Origin: Ligula intestinalis
Taxonomy: Eukaryota > Platyhelminthes > Cestoda > Diphyllobothriidea > Diphyllobothriidae
Reading direction: 5' to 3'
NCBI GenBank assembly: GCA_036362985.1
Contig: JAYGXS010000002.1
Coordinates: 98,354,357-98,418,356 of the forward strand
DNA: 64,000 nucleotides
The notes under the pieces were generated by a model. It saw only the letters and a program-made list of their open reading frames with translations. It was not told the origin of the DNA and ran no database searches. The number at the start of each line of letters is the position of its first letter. Position 1 is the stretch's first letter. A program made the position numbers and the translations under genes. Positions 13,081 to 25,280 of this stretch are shown piece by piece.

Positions 13081-13138
13081 TAGGGTCCTCAAGGGCATTT
13101 CTTGCCTGTTACCTTTAAAATATACATATATATATAAA
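13081..13138 (+). repeat. 3' end of family D with TA-rich microsatellite
   Basis: Short UTR after the family D stop, closing in an ATACATATATATATA-type tract (about 13117-13137). Directly after it, at about 13139, sequence of a different element (family C) begins in mid-endonuclease. The tract is therefore the likely 3' terminus of family D. Confidence 0.5.
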
Positions 13139-14807
13139 GGCTGCTGGTCACCAGGAGTTTTTCCATTGTTGGTGACATCAAGGCCCCTGCAATTGAATGG
13201 AACAACCTGACATTGGAGGTAGCGTCAACTTTCTTTAGTTCTAAATGAATTGATCTCATGCATGACCTTATTCTGGTTCAGAAGGTTAAGGGCATAACCA
13301 GATTTCGAGAAAGCCATCAGGCTAGTTATTTGGATCTCATTCTTACGAAGGATTTATCCAACATAGATGAAGTGCATTCAGGTGCTCCGCTCGGTAAGAG
13401 TGAACATACGACGCTTATGTGGGATTACTCAACCCATACTCAATGGCTGAGGAAAACGGAGGAAAAGCTGAACATAAAGAAGGCAGATCTTAATTCAATG
13501 AAGAATGCACTATCGTCAGTGAATTGGGCCTGCCTGCTCAAATGGGATCCGGAGGAGGATTGGACATCACTCAAGAGGGTTTCATTAGATCTGATTAAGC
13601 GCTTTTGTCCTATGAAGGTACACAATACGACTAGTCGTCCTGCCTGGTTGACGAGAGACTTTGGCAGGCAACTGAAGAAGAAGAATAAGAATAGGAAATT
13701 GATGTTATTCAGGAAAACTGGGTCGCCAGTACAACTTGAGGAATTCCGACGCCAAAGAAATGCAGTCAACAAATCAATTCACCAGGCCAGGAGAAACTAT
13801 GAATCAATAATCCTCCAACATGCTAAAGAAAAGCCCAACATTCTATTCCGCTTTACGAACAGTAAATTAAAAACTAGGATCCTGTGGCAATACTTAAGAA
13901 TGATGATGGCGGAGAAGTTTTTGAAAATGACGAGAAAGCCGAGTAATTTAGCCGGTTCTTTGCCTCGGTATTCACTAAAAAAACCGAGCTTCATTTTGAT
14001 AATACCAACAGGGCTGTTGTAAACGCCGGTCCGGCACTTCATTCTCTACTATTCCCAACATCTGTAGTTGAGAGGGAGCTGCAGGGCCTCACAGAAGCAA
14101 ATTCATCCAGTCCAGACAATATACCAGCCAAGTTCTTGAAAGAATTGGCAGGCGAACTCTCAGAGCCCCTAGAACATACCCTTCGTTCTTCATTTAAACT
14201 AGAAAAACTGCCATCTGAATGGAAAATGGCAAATATCTACCCGATATACAAGGGCGGAGCCAGAACTGAGGTCAACAATTACCGGCCTGTCAGCCTAACT
14301 TGCATTTGCTGTAAGGTGATGGAAACGATATGTAAGAAGACGACAATGGAGTTCTTGGAGGAGAACAGCCTACTGTCAGGGCTCCAACACAGCTTCAGAC
14401 AGAACCATTCTTGTTTTTCCAGCCTTATATTCTCCACTAAGAAGTGGACTCGCGCAGTGGATGAAGATGATAAGGTTGACGTCATCTATACGGACTTCAA
14501 GAATGCTTTCAACAGCGTTTTACATAGACGTCTAATGTATAAATGGTATGAATTTGGCATAAGATGAAACCTGCTGGCATGGATCGCGGATTTTCTCAAA
14601 GAGCGATCGTTAACTGTGTGCATTGGTGACTCAAAGTCAAACCCTACATCTGTGCTGAGTGGCGTCCCCCAAGGCTCTGTCTTTGGGCCACTGCACTTCG
14701 TTATCTATACCAACGACTGAGTCAACGACGTGGGTTGCAGCGCTCTCATGTTTGTCGACGACGTTAAACTCTAGAGAGCCATCAGATCTGACGCCGATAG
14801 GAAAGCA
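13139..14807 (+). pseudogene. Family C endonuclease-reverse transcriptase fragment
   Basis: Truncated at both ends. It starts within the endonuclease at VGDIKAPAIEWNN (the GDFN motif altered to GDIK), passes a TGA at 13246-13248, then LDLILTKD and SEHTTL (the usual SDH changed to SEH). A basic linker (13440-13990, KKKNKNRK) is followed by a frameshift at about 14020-14040. The RT begins with PDNIPAKFLKEL, then NNYRPVSLTC, DFKNAFNSV (catalytic-motif K-A-F-D altered to N-A-F-N), SGVPQGSVFGP and MFVDDVKL (FADD altered to FVDD). In-frame stops follow IR (about 14566), TND (about 14719) and VKL (about 14773). The sequence loses similarity at about 14800. Related to family D but clearly a separate lineage. 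Confidence 0.82.
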
Positions 14808-14965
14808 CGTAAGTCATCAATCTTCCTGCTAATTGTTCTTTCAGAAAGTTCCATATGGTACATATGCATAACCATATCATCAGTGACAGTGTGATTGGCC
14901 AAACTGGTGATCTGCTGCATTTGTATATAAAAATTAGATCCTAGACCATGAGATGATTTCACTCA

Positions 14966-15115
14966 ATGAGGCCTCTGCATCTTTTAGACCTAATTTTCAC
15001 GAACGACAATTTTTCCCTTTTCGTTGACTACAATCAGAATCTCTTACAAAGTTACCATACCTTAATCCATTGTTGTCTTCGGCGAAAATCTAAAAAGGGC
15101 GAAAAACAAATCAGG
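14966..15115 (+). pseudogene. Family A-like endonuclease relic
   Basis: Encodes LDLIFTND, an LFVDYNQNLLQS segment and YHTLIHCC, aligning with the family A endonuclease C-terminus (LDLIFTNG, LFVDFKQDIFQS, DHTLIHCC). The Asp before the catalytic His is replaced by Tyr. Weaker similarity may continue to about 15280. The 5' flank is not family A. Confidence 0.65.
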
Positions 15116-15939
15116 CTCAAATTGAGCTCCACTCGAAGTAGATTTGCGGGTGCCGAACTTGTAAACTTTGAGTTCTTTCTTCCGGCGGACAGAAAGCGCG
15201 CTGGTTCATTAAAAGTGGTCTTTTGGACGTCTTTTTGGAATATTGGAAGCTCATTATTTAAAATAGAAACATGTGGTTAATATATTACTGCAAAATTCAT
15301 AAAATAGCCATATGTAATGGTAACTTTAACAATCTGGAAATAAATGTGAACGACAGACTGTGTTGGGGGCGGTATACTTGAGTAATGAATTAAACAACCC
15401 GCCTATCACGTCTAACTATCTGAGTAAATATATGTATTTGTATGGTTGGTTGATGTCAGCTGCCCTTATAAAATTTATTGGGGTACATTTTTAACATCAT
15501 CCCTAACCCGTACAAGAAAAAGCAGACTTGTTTAAGTTGTAGGGTGTTCGCTGAGCCTAGGCGTAAGCATGTCTTTCCTCTGTGAAATCGTATCTGCGTG
15601 ATAAGGATTTTCGGCTTAAGAATCGTACTGTACAAATTCAGGTTTGTTAGTCGACTTTTATTTTGTACCTTTTTCAATTTTGGCGCCAAACGTCATCGCT
15701 ACATAGTTAACACATCGAATTATCGTAACAAAATGGTACGAATTTTATGGAGGTATTTCTTAAATTCCCTTTCCCCTCCATCAGCTTCTCCACACCACAT
15801 ACTTTTATTCCAACTAAAACTTCTTTTATACAAGATGGCTACCAATGAAAAAGCTGTCTACAGTTGAAATCATCCAGAAAAATCTTAGCATACAGCAGAT
15901 ATAGCAAAACCTCAGCAAAAGCCTCAAAATGACGAAGCA

Positions 15940-16180
15940 GTCAATTCCGAAAAACCTGCAGTTATATACTTGCCCGCTAAAGGCGACATTTTTTAAAATA
16001 TTATCTACAGACGCTAACAAAACCCCATTGCAATCCAACTAACTCATGAGAAATGCGTTGTTAGCAGGACACCTTGTTGTTGCACGCCACTTTAAGCTGT
16101 GTTTATGACTTGACATGCACCTGCGGATGTACGTTCACAATTGCAATTCGCAACCTAAGCAAACGAGCACTTACATAGTT
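15940..16180 (+). pseudogene. PLE GIY-YIG endonuclease relic
   Basis: The translation PAVIYLPAKGDIF (15955 on) is the PLE inter-domain block; it is followed by in-frame stops and then, one frame over, by CVYDLTCTCGC and IRNLSKRA (about 16092-16170), matching the first half of a PLE GIY-YIG domain. At least three stops and one frameshift. It parallels the better-preserved copy at 48060-48437 in the same order (LPFKGD..., then VYDFICTCGC). Confidence 0.65.
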
Positions 16181-16959
16181 AATTTTTGAAAGAAGATACT
16201 CAATGAAGTGAATTAAACTGAAGAAGCTTAAATGAACGCTTGCCAGATAAAGCCCATTCTGTAGACCCCAAAAGTCTTTTCTGCGTGGTTTTATACGAAC
16301 AACTCGTACCTTACACTATGTGTAGGCAGTCTACGAAATGAGGCATAAACCAGGCCTACAGTTGTAGCGGGTGGCGAACGGCACAATGCCATAGTAACAC
16401 ACGATATCTGTTTACAAATTCCCGTTTTCAACCATTGTTTTGGACATTATTCCCCCATTTTTGCTACCCCAATGTCTTAACATTCATACATAAGTGATAC
16501 GCCTCCGAAGAATTTTGTCTAGACATTCAGTTTCCATCAACAGTTGTGGATGGATTCAAATTTGCATTAGAGCTTTCGTTATTAACGTTATTCAATGAGT
16601 GGGAGCAACTGATGAGTACTCTTGAAATAAACGGATCCAATATATTTTGCTTTTAACAAAATATGCAAAATTTCATAAGTAAAAAGGTGCTACAAACATA
16701 GGCATATGTTTATTGTCCGATATACATGTAAAATATTAAGGCAGGTTCATTTCGAAATTCTTATCCATTTGTCTGGCGAACATTTACAGGCATGTGCAAC
16801 TTATTAACAGAAAAATTGGACTAACTTCGTCTTGAGTAATAAAGCATAACACACATGACATTGTTCATGTCCCTTACAGTTTCTGTTCGGTACACACTTA
16901 CGTACGTGTGCGCGTGTCTTACGCTACTATAATCAGTATCTAGGACGTAGATACACGTC
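16181..16959. other. Non-coding AT-rich stretch
   Basis: No coding, RNA or repeat signal recognised between the PLE relic and the first foldback unit. Confidence 0.4.
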
Positions 16960-17940
16960 ATTGTACAGAAGACGCCGTTGATCATGCAATATTTTGACAT
17001 AGGCGAAAGACTACTACTCATTCACTTATAAGAATTGACTACAGTTGTGACACTAATTATTGTTAAGTCTATTCTGAAATCATTTTAGACAAGATAGGAT
17101 GCCACCTTTTTAACGAGCTTCGTTGATAACCACAAGCAAAACGTATCTATTGTAAAAACACACTTCTCAAATAGTATGCCATTTTATAATTTATTTTGAC
17201 TGCCTTTATAATTTTCGAAGATAAAAAAAATTATTTCTTGTATATGTTTGATAGCAAATTACGTCTTCTTTAAATGCTATACTTGCTGGCTTTTGGTTTT
17301 AAAAAGTTGCCCAATAGCTGAGTAATTGTCTACCCTAGTGACTGCTATACTCGAAGTCAAGGATAAGAAACTGCGCACTGTGAACATCTTGTTTAAAGAA
17401 AAGAACGTTCCCACATACAATCTGAAGAAGAGGTCACATTTTTGCCATAAAATACAAAAATAGACGTGGAACCTATTTAATGCAGTCAAGGTAGCGTTAA
17501 TAAACTGACATATATGATGTTTTATGAAAAACCCCTCACAGTTGCAGAAAATCTCATAGTTAGCAACTTTTTTAAACCCACAAACTTCACTGCCTTCAAG
17601 TATAAAATTAAAAGACGGCGTTATTTGTTATCAAAATAGACGGGTAACAATTTCTTTAGCTGTGGTTTCCATAAAATATATTTGAATTTATAAACGGAGT
17701 CAAAATCTATGATAAAAATGCATACTATTTACGTAGTCAGTTTTTAAAATACATGCGTTTTTGTACGAGTTGAAACAAAGCTTTTTTATAAGCCGGCCTC
17801 CTGTTTTGTCTAAAATGACTTCAGAATAGACTACACAATCATCACTATCACAAATGGAGTCAATTCTGCTTGGCAAAATAGTATAAGTCGTTCGTATATG
17901 TCAAAATATTGCATGATCAACGACGTCTACTGTACATATC
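16960..17940. mobile_element. Foldback-type element, unit 1 (long terminal inverted repeats)
   Basis: The left arm (about 16963-17300) is the reverse complement of the right arm (about 17600-17935). For instance the segment TGATCATGCAATATTTTGAC at 16978-16997 recurs inverted in the right arm (GTCAAAATATTGCATGATCA), and further blocks match in order inside it. The ~300-bp centre is not self-complementary but matches the centre of unit 2 in opposite orientation. Outer ends approximate TGTACAG(T/A)AGACG. No ORF or transposase is present, so this is a non-autonomous foldback or MITE-like element, now diverged. Confidence 0.65.
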
Positions 17941-18349
17941 CGTGGGAAAACCAATGGAGTATAGGGCTGGAATACCTTCTAAGGATGTGATAAGGATCAC
18001 AACTAAGTATACAGAAAGTATTCACACGCATCAGTTTGAGTTTATTTGAGGATTATGTAGGTGGATTGCCCCTGAGTTCTCTGTTTGTGCATGTGTGTCG
18101 TGATAGAATTAGGTGATGGCTACAATAAAATATGTAGCTGGAGTACTTTTTACGTGTGTGGTGCGTAATAAAACAGAGCACGCAGAAAACGTGCAAATGC
18201 CTATACACATTATTATGGGACATTTAAGCGAATTCTTGTTGCGTGCGTGGTGACTCCGGCAGGGCTTCCTGTGCTACCGCCATTTACCAATTCGTGCAAA
18301 TTTTGTAATGTTTGCCGTGTTGGTATAAGAAAAGTGCTTAAATGCATAC

Positions 18350-19340
18350 AATAGACGCCACAGATCACGCATCATATTGACAAAGGCAATAAAATTGATA
18401 CTCTCGCTAATCTGTATGAAGTAAGGTTGTGATTCTGGCTATCGTGTAGTCTGCTCTAAAGTGTGTTCTGTCATGATTAGATGCGGCCTATTTAAAAGAG
18501 CTTTGTTGTGACTAACAGCAAACAGTATAAATTGTAATAACTGGCTAATTGTGTAGTATGCATTTTTATCATTGATTTTAATTACCATGATAAATTCAAG
18601 TATATTTTATGGAAAACTTGCACGGAAAATATATTTCTTGTACTTGTTTCATAGCAAATTACGCCTTCTTTAAATTTTATACTCAAATAAAAAGTAGATT
18701 TTGGTTAAAGAAAGGTTGCTAATAAAGCAATTTTATTAAAATTCGGATGTTTTTTTTTCATAAAACGTCGTATCCGCCAATTTATTAATGCTGCCTTTAC
18801 TGCACGAAATATGTTCCACATCTATTTCAATATATTATATAAACTATGTGACTTCTTCCTCAAACAATAAGCGAAAGCGTACTTGTTTAAACTGGATGTA
18901 CACAGTGAGCAGTGATTAAATCTTGAAGTCGAGCGTAGCGGTCACTAGTTTGGAACATAATTCGGCTATTGACCAACAATTTATAACCGAAAGCTATCTT
19001 TCATTTGAGAATAAAATTTAGAGAAGGCGTAATTTGCTGACAAACATGCACAAGGAAAAATTTTTTTCGTACATGGTTTCCATGAACTATGTTTGCATTT
19101 ATAAAAGCAGTTAAAATCAATAAAAAAATCCATACTACTTAAAAAGCCAGTTGTTGTAATATATGCTTTAGCTTTTAGTCAGAACGAAGCTCACAAAAAG
19201 CCCGAATCCTATTATGACCGAATTCATTTCAGAAAAGGGCTACACAATAATAAGCATCACAACTTGATTCAAAACCTATTAGCTAGAGTATAAATATTCC
19301 ACCTATGTCAAAATATTGCGCGATCTGTTGCGTCTACTGT
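18350..19340. mobile_element. Foldback-type element, unit 2 (inverted relative to unit 1)
   Basis: Left arm about 18350-18690 and right arm about 19010-19340 are reverse complements of one another and similar to the arms of unit 1: TTTCATAGCAAATTACGCC here versus TTTGATAGCAAATTACGTC in unit 1. The central ~300 bp of unit 2, read on the minus strand, aligns with the centre of unit 1 (shared AGTGACTGCTATACTCGAAG-like block). Units 1 and 2 are thus two copies in opposite orientation about 400 bp apart. No coding capacity. Confidence 0.65.
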
Positions 19341-20960
19341 AGGTGACATAGCTGATGAAAGATTAAGGAGTGGGGGATTGAACACAAACTTTAGGTCGTT
19401 TATGAAATTCACTAGGTTGGCTTGAGTCGCAAAATGCTGTTTACTAGAATTGAATTCCGTTCAGGTCAGTAAAATTTGAGAAAATATAGGCAGAAATGGG
19501 CGAAATACAACGTTTGTTGATAACAAAGTAATATCCTATGCTATTAAGCACTGTGGAGAAAAGATTCATATTTGTGCGTGCTGAAGTATAAACAAACCTT
19601 CACAAAGAGCAGAAAAAGTTTAATTATATTTGTTTATTACAGCGAAAATTTTGTTTTGTGTCCATGAAATTGAGATTAGTATACTTACAAGATACAGGAC
19701 TAGAGTACAGAAAAGCCTAATTAATTGAGTTCAAAATGTTTGCTCTACAAATCTGTTAAGTTTGGTGCCGTTAGAATAAATAATAAAATAACAAAACGAA
19801 AACATGCGTTTTACTATGCCGAAATTAGTAGGCATATTTGACTGTAGATGGCCTCACTCATTCTCCCATATGTTTTCTTATTAACCTCGAAAACTTCGTC
19901 CATCCGAATTTTGTCAAAATATAGACAGTAATCAGTAAATATCAAAACTTCATACGGATAAAATGTAGAGGATTACAATGTTAAAGGATATTGGAGAATA
20001 TTTTGGGTTACTCTGTTGTCCAAATAAATTCAAAGAAAACTACCCTGCAGTAAAGCATTGCATTGAAAGAGGATCTGCACAGTTTTTCTCCTCTCAGTTA
20101 TAGGCAAATCAAAAACCGGTCAAAATATGCCATTATGATCTTGACTTATCTTTGACAAACATATCGTTCACAGATTTCGACTTCGATATATCTTACTACA
20201 GCACTTTTTAAGGAGTTCTCTCGTTTAAGAAAGTTGTTTAATTAATCCAAGTTGTATTCATTTTTGGCTTTTGATTTGAAAATTAATTTTTCTCGACAAT
20301 GAGTAGACATGGTTGGGCGCTTCAAAAGTCATGACCCACACAGGCAGCTATCAAAGGAGGAATGTTTAAGAACTCATTATTTAGGTAAATGCTTTTAAGA
20401 TATTTCTTATTTATAATTTTTCGGTTAAAAAGATAAAACGAAATCGGTAGTTATGGACAAAAAAATAAAAACCGTGAAATTCGTAAAGTGTTCAGTAGCA
20501 TTTCCAAAACAGTTTGCTACTTGTCACACTCCAAATCTCGAAACATTTTTTTTTTGAAAATGTGACAAACGGAAATTTATTTCAACATGCAAAAGATGGT
20601 ATGAATTTTATTACAAGTTCAACCATCATCTATATTTGTAGTAAACAGCCAGCCGTCAATTGATTTTTATACCACTCAACAGCCGGGATGTGATGTCCAT
20701 GGAAAATACTTTTGCAATTTTCACGAGACATTGATACAAAGCACGCAAGAATCTTTTCATGCATGAAAAGCGGAAATGTGGCCGACGATTCAAAATTTAG
20801 AAATAAATGTACCTAAGGGAACTTCATCCATTTGTGACACATTGAGTGCATGTTTAAATGTTATTGGAAAACATTTAGTTCATAAAAATTTTGCATGCGT
20901 ACTTTTTCTGCAAATCTTGTCATCCTTTTCCAATCCCATGCCTTAAACACACTTTTATTT
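19339..20960 (+). repeat. Long dispersed duplication, copy 1
   Basis: About 1.6 kb of AT-rich non-coding sequence that aligns by eye, in the same orientation, with 41838-44010. Shared blocks include TGCTCTACAAATCTGTTAAG (19740s and 42210s), AAATCAAAAACCGGTCAAAA (20106 and 43166) and TAGTAAACAGCCAGC (20639 and 43690). The copies differ by scattered substitutions and short indels. This copy lacks the solo LTR present in copy 2 (site near 19856). Whether this is a segmental duplication or an unrecognised non-autonomous transposon is open; it starts next to the end of foldback unit 2. Confidence 0.75.
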
Positions 20961-23900
20961 CACTGTGCACCAGTAAATTGTCATATTGCCATTTCTTAAG
21001 TTAGCAGATTTTTTAAAAATAATATTTTTCTATGCCAGTAAATAGTAATTTCACAACCAGACTCTGAGTTTTTTTGCAAATAGTTCTAACGTTATTGCCA
21101 TGATAGTTTAGGGGCAAGCCGCGTGTGCTGATTTCCCGCAAAATGAGATTGGCTGCATGAGATTGGCCACTAACTGTATACATACACATTTATAGCAGAA
21201 ATGCAATTTAGGCCGATATTTGTGTTACTTGATATAACGTTACTTTTACCGAGCAGTTCGCTGTTACCGTGCTGAGAATAGCTGCATACAAGTATAGAAT
21301 GAAACTAACGGCATATGTACAGACATAATGTAGGCCACCATCTTGTCAAACTGCATTTAATAACATAATTATTACTTGACCATTGCCGCCCTATATCACT
21401 TTCTCTCTAGACCTGTATTAAGGTAAACTAAACCCCATCTGCATTAAAGTCATGGCTTCTGAGATCGTCTTTAAAATGAGAGCAACCTGCACTTATTTCA
21501 AAATCCTGCTTGTACTCTACCATTTAGGGATTGAAAATTATGTCTGGCTATGTAAAATTTCCTTCCACACTAGATAATTTTATGTTATTTTAACTGGTGC
21601 TAACTGTAACGCAAAATACCGATCGAAGTAAGTGCCGTTATTTAAAGTTTAACTGTAGGCAGGCGTTGTGGATATAATTCGACAAATATGGGTCCTGGGA
21701 TTCAGCACATTGATCTATGTTTAGTGCTTGCAAAATGTATACAGTATTTGCAGAATACCGTGCGACTTTGAAATCTTTGGAACAGTTTGATCGTTTATCG
21801 AATACCGGTGTAAGTGCATTCAGGAAAACTTCCAAATAATAATGACAATAATTTAGCGTGTTTAATATTTAGAAGAAGTGTAAAAGGTACTTACTATTTG
21901 TGCAGATAAACTACAGTTTTCCCGATAATTCCCAAGTTCCAGAGATGTACAAAATCACTAAAAATAGTTAAATTTTCTTAACAATTTACGTAACCACTTT
22001 TTTATAAATAACAATTTCCTTAGTGAATCTTTTTTTACAGCTAACGAGTAGTGGATAGATTTTAATTGAATATCGTCAAATTGCACATATGTTTAACGTT
22101 TACATCACACACTTTAAAAAATATATATGTACCGAACACAAAGTTTTGTATATAATATATGATATTATATTTGCAAATGTTTTAAACAGCAAACCACAAT
22201 TTCAAGTGTGCAGAACGTCCGCAAAATAAGTGGGATATTGTCATTACTATGATTAATAAAACTTTCTCTTAAAGGTTGCATTTTATAATGTTTTAAGGCT
22301 GACACATTTCTGTGTATATTTAATTTTGCCAAGATAAAAACATAATCAAATTGGAAATTTTTGACAACTTCTGTAACCAACCCGAAGATGTACAACTCAA
22401 TTTAGCTTAAGGTAGAAGAATTGAATATATGCATTAAGAACTGGTCTGCACTGGCATTTTGTCCTGCATATCTTTCTATAGGATGGAAGTAGTCGAGAAC
22501 TCAGGCGCTTCCTTAGGAATAAGCAGGACCACCTTTGATCAACGAACATTAAAATTGTTTTTCATCTGCACACATCGTCCTTATCTGGATAGCAATAAGG
22601 TCACAACTACAAATTCTATTAGAATGCAGTCAGTTCTCACATTAGAAGGCACTGTGTAAAGTGTCCAACTTCATGACCATTATCCGGAAATTTGGAGTTG
22701 AGATATTTCCAAGAAGCAATTTTTGCCCCATTTCTATAGCCCATAGGTAAGCAGTGAAGATAATTGATGTTTCTTTCTATAGAAGATCATTAAAAGCCTC
22801 CGGCATATTTATACACTCAGTGCTAGGTGTTAAGTTGAACATTAATATTCTTAAAAATAGTATGCATTATTCTTATTTGTGTATAGGCACCCCCGGTTAT
22901 TGCAAGAAAAAGACTCTGCATATAGGCAAAATTATATTTTAGAATACAGAACTGGCTCCAGTCATAAATAACCAACGCGTTACAATATAGACTGAAAATC
23001 GACTACGATATATAACGCTGGTGTGGTCACACTCAGCTTCAGATTTGCATAGCCCGTGGCTCGATCCCGGGCGTTATGGGATCGAAACCTCTCTGACCTT
23101 ACTGCAAGAAGGAAAGTCCCCCTTGCTTTGCATGAACACTTAAGGTCTGCAAAAATACAAATAAAAAATAGTATGAAGAACAGAATTGTACTTCAAATGT
23201 CTAATAATGCAACAAAATGCATAGTTATCTCAAGGCCTTGAAAGTCAAAGTTATTTTTCTTTAACTTTTACCTTTCTCTCAGAGGCATTCTCTTTTAGAT
23301 TACTCTAAAAACCAACCTTTTGGACTTTCCGTGCTAATAGGGCAGCTTATGGAACAATCTTGACTGCGCCCACTGCACCTGTTATGTGGTTGATCGTCTG
23401 GCATTTCGGATAACGACATATGCATGGGCGTGGGCGTCTAGCGTGCGAATTTGAGGTATTTCGGCCGGCTCTTTCGCCGACTTTCCTGAGTGCACTGGGT
23501 CATTTGTTTCCAAAACACTTCAGTTGGCCCTTCCCTACCCTTATGTGTGTTTTTCCCCTTTTTTACAAACGCCTGCTTCTGCGACCAATATATCCCGCTC
23601 GAAGAAGCAGGTAAATGATTTTATGCATAAAAAGCAGATCTGTGCCTGCAGTTATTCCTTTTTCTCTCTGTATAGGATGGGAGTAGTCGATAGCAAAACG
23701 TTGGCATCAGCTACTGGTAAGTTGGTTACTTCAGTTTGAATAAGCGCTTTGTTTGGAATAAGCTTGACAAGTTCCAATGAACTGGGGCACTGATGAATAT
23801 TCGCTTCTTCTCGGCTGTTGACACTGCGCGTTTTGATGGCCTTTCAGCCATATTCTTGGTGATAAATTGAACAAGATACCCATTTTGTCGAAAAAAAGTT

Positions 23901-24790
23901 CTAGTTCTAGAAGTTATACCTCCGATACCAATTTTAATTATTTTATAGTTCGTCCATATCATTATCAACATTAATTAAATAACGGTTCTCTTTTTCGGGA
24001 TAGCATAGGCCATTTCTACGATATGAGACCACTCCCAATTCGACCAAAAGTAATAGCCATTTCTCTCAATACAACCTATTTAAACGTTGCTTTTGCTTAC
24101 AAAAAACGTTTCGCTGAATTATTTTCACTCAGTGAATCAACTAGTGTTACAAGATATATAAAGTAAAGCTTCAAGTCAACTTTCGTCATAATATTTGCAT
24201 GGTCTTTAACATAATGTGAACCTTCAGCAGATAAGGCTTTCGTTGTATTTCTTTGTTCATATGTACTGGCCAGGTGAGAAGTTATATCTGCGAACACATA
24301 AGTTGCACTATAAAAATGGTAAATGCATGTCTGTGGTGGTTGATACATGTAAATTGACGAATAAATCCTACCACACTGGACGTGGTCATATGTACCTTAC
24401 AGTTTATGTGGGGGATACACTTGAATGTGTGCCTCTGGAGCACAAACGACTTGGCAGTTTAAAAAAATTATACTTGTTTGCCGAGTAGTAAAACCCAGCT
24501 TACGAAAATAAATCACATGCGATTTAACACTTCCCTGAGGTATGCCATTAAAAATGTCAATGGCGTACTTTGTAACGTGTCCTATGATAAATAATGACTA
24601 GCATAGAGGAAACAATCGCATGCAACTATGCACTTCCGTATGCGGTTGGAATAATTTCTTCATGTTTTGCGTAGCATCACACAGTCCATGGCACATAGTT
24701 GCATAAAAAATTGCCAATAGAGGAGAATATACGAGTTCCAGGCAGCAGTTCCGAAGAAGAAGATACAATCACTGGAACAATGACTTTATT
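20961..24790. other. Non-coding AT-rich stretch
   Basis: No gene recognised. Only short frames without known motifs. A tRNA-like structure lies at 23012-23077 and is listed separately. Confidence 0.4.
23012..23077 (+). repeat. tRNA-like sequence, possible SINE head
   Basis: A 7-bp terminal pairing ATAACGC / GCGTTAT encloses a B-box-like GGCTCGATCCCG, immediately before a stretch with no gene. Length 66 is short for a tRNA, and no standard anticodon arm is evident. Best read as a tRNA-derived SINE head or tRNA pseudogene. Confidence 0.35.
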
Positions 24791-24791
24791 T

Positions 24792-24817
24792 TCCTGACGT
24801 TTCGGATGCCGTCAGGA
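24792..24817 (-). ncRNA. Degenerate hammerhead-like motif of PLE type
   Basis: The plus strand has a perfect 8-bp inverted repeat TCCTGACG / CGTCAGGA with a 10-nt loop. Read on the minus strand it gives CTGACGGCATCCGAAACGTC, which resembles the minimal hammerhead ribozyme core (CTGANGA ... GAAAC ... GTC) reported from PLE terminal repeats, but the first core box lacks the final GA. A PLE relic lies 150 bp away (24962 on), on the opposite strand. Probably inactive if it is one. Confidence 0.35.
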
Positions 24818-24961
24818 ATCCTTAGTTAAAGGTAATCGTTAACAGGTCTGAAAAATGCGCAGAATGTGTTTAATGTCATGCCAGTTTAAGGGCGATATGC
24901 TGCCCTTATTGATAGGCTATTTTTAGACGGTGGGACCCCGCAGATCATGCAGACCACGTCT

Positions 24962-25280
24962 ATGTGCACATACCCCTTCGATTGCTGCTATGGAGCAGTA
25001 TTTGCTGGTCACACGTGTCAGCGCATTTTCAAAATAATAAAGCAGCAACACTCAGTATAGCTGATACACGGTGATCTCAGGAGTATTACCAGCTGTATTC
25101 TGGCGCAGATGACCGATTCGCGACATTGGCTGTACCCCAACGAAGCTTTCCGAGTGATCAAAAATGCTTCGCAAAATGATCAAAAATGCCTGGGTTAACG
25201 CCTGCATGAAACAGCAAAATCGACCGCTATCAGACGGACAAAGCTCACGTTGTATGCCCAAAATAACGTCCTACAATCTT
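24962..25280 (+). pseudogene. PLE GIY-YIG endonuclease relic
   Basis: The frame from 24962 reads CTYPFDCCYGAVFAGHTCQR then IFKIIKQQ before a stop at 25055-25057, matching the GIY-YIG start of PLEs (F-x-C-x-C/Y-G-A-V-Y-x-G-x-T). Further downstream, in shifted frame, PNEAFRVIKNA (about 25126-25158) and AIRRTKLTLYAQ (about 25225-25260) resemble the C-terminal part of the same domain in order. Several stops; an old relic. Confidence 0.6.

Noticed and set aside
23012..23077. Functional tRNA gene
   Set aside because: The acceptor pairing is good, but length and the anticodon and T arms are not tRNA-like.
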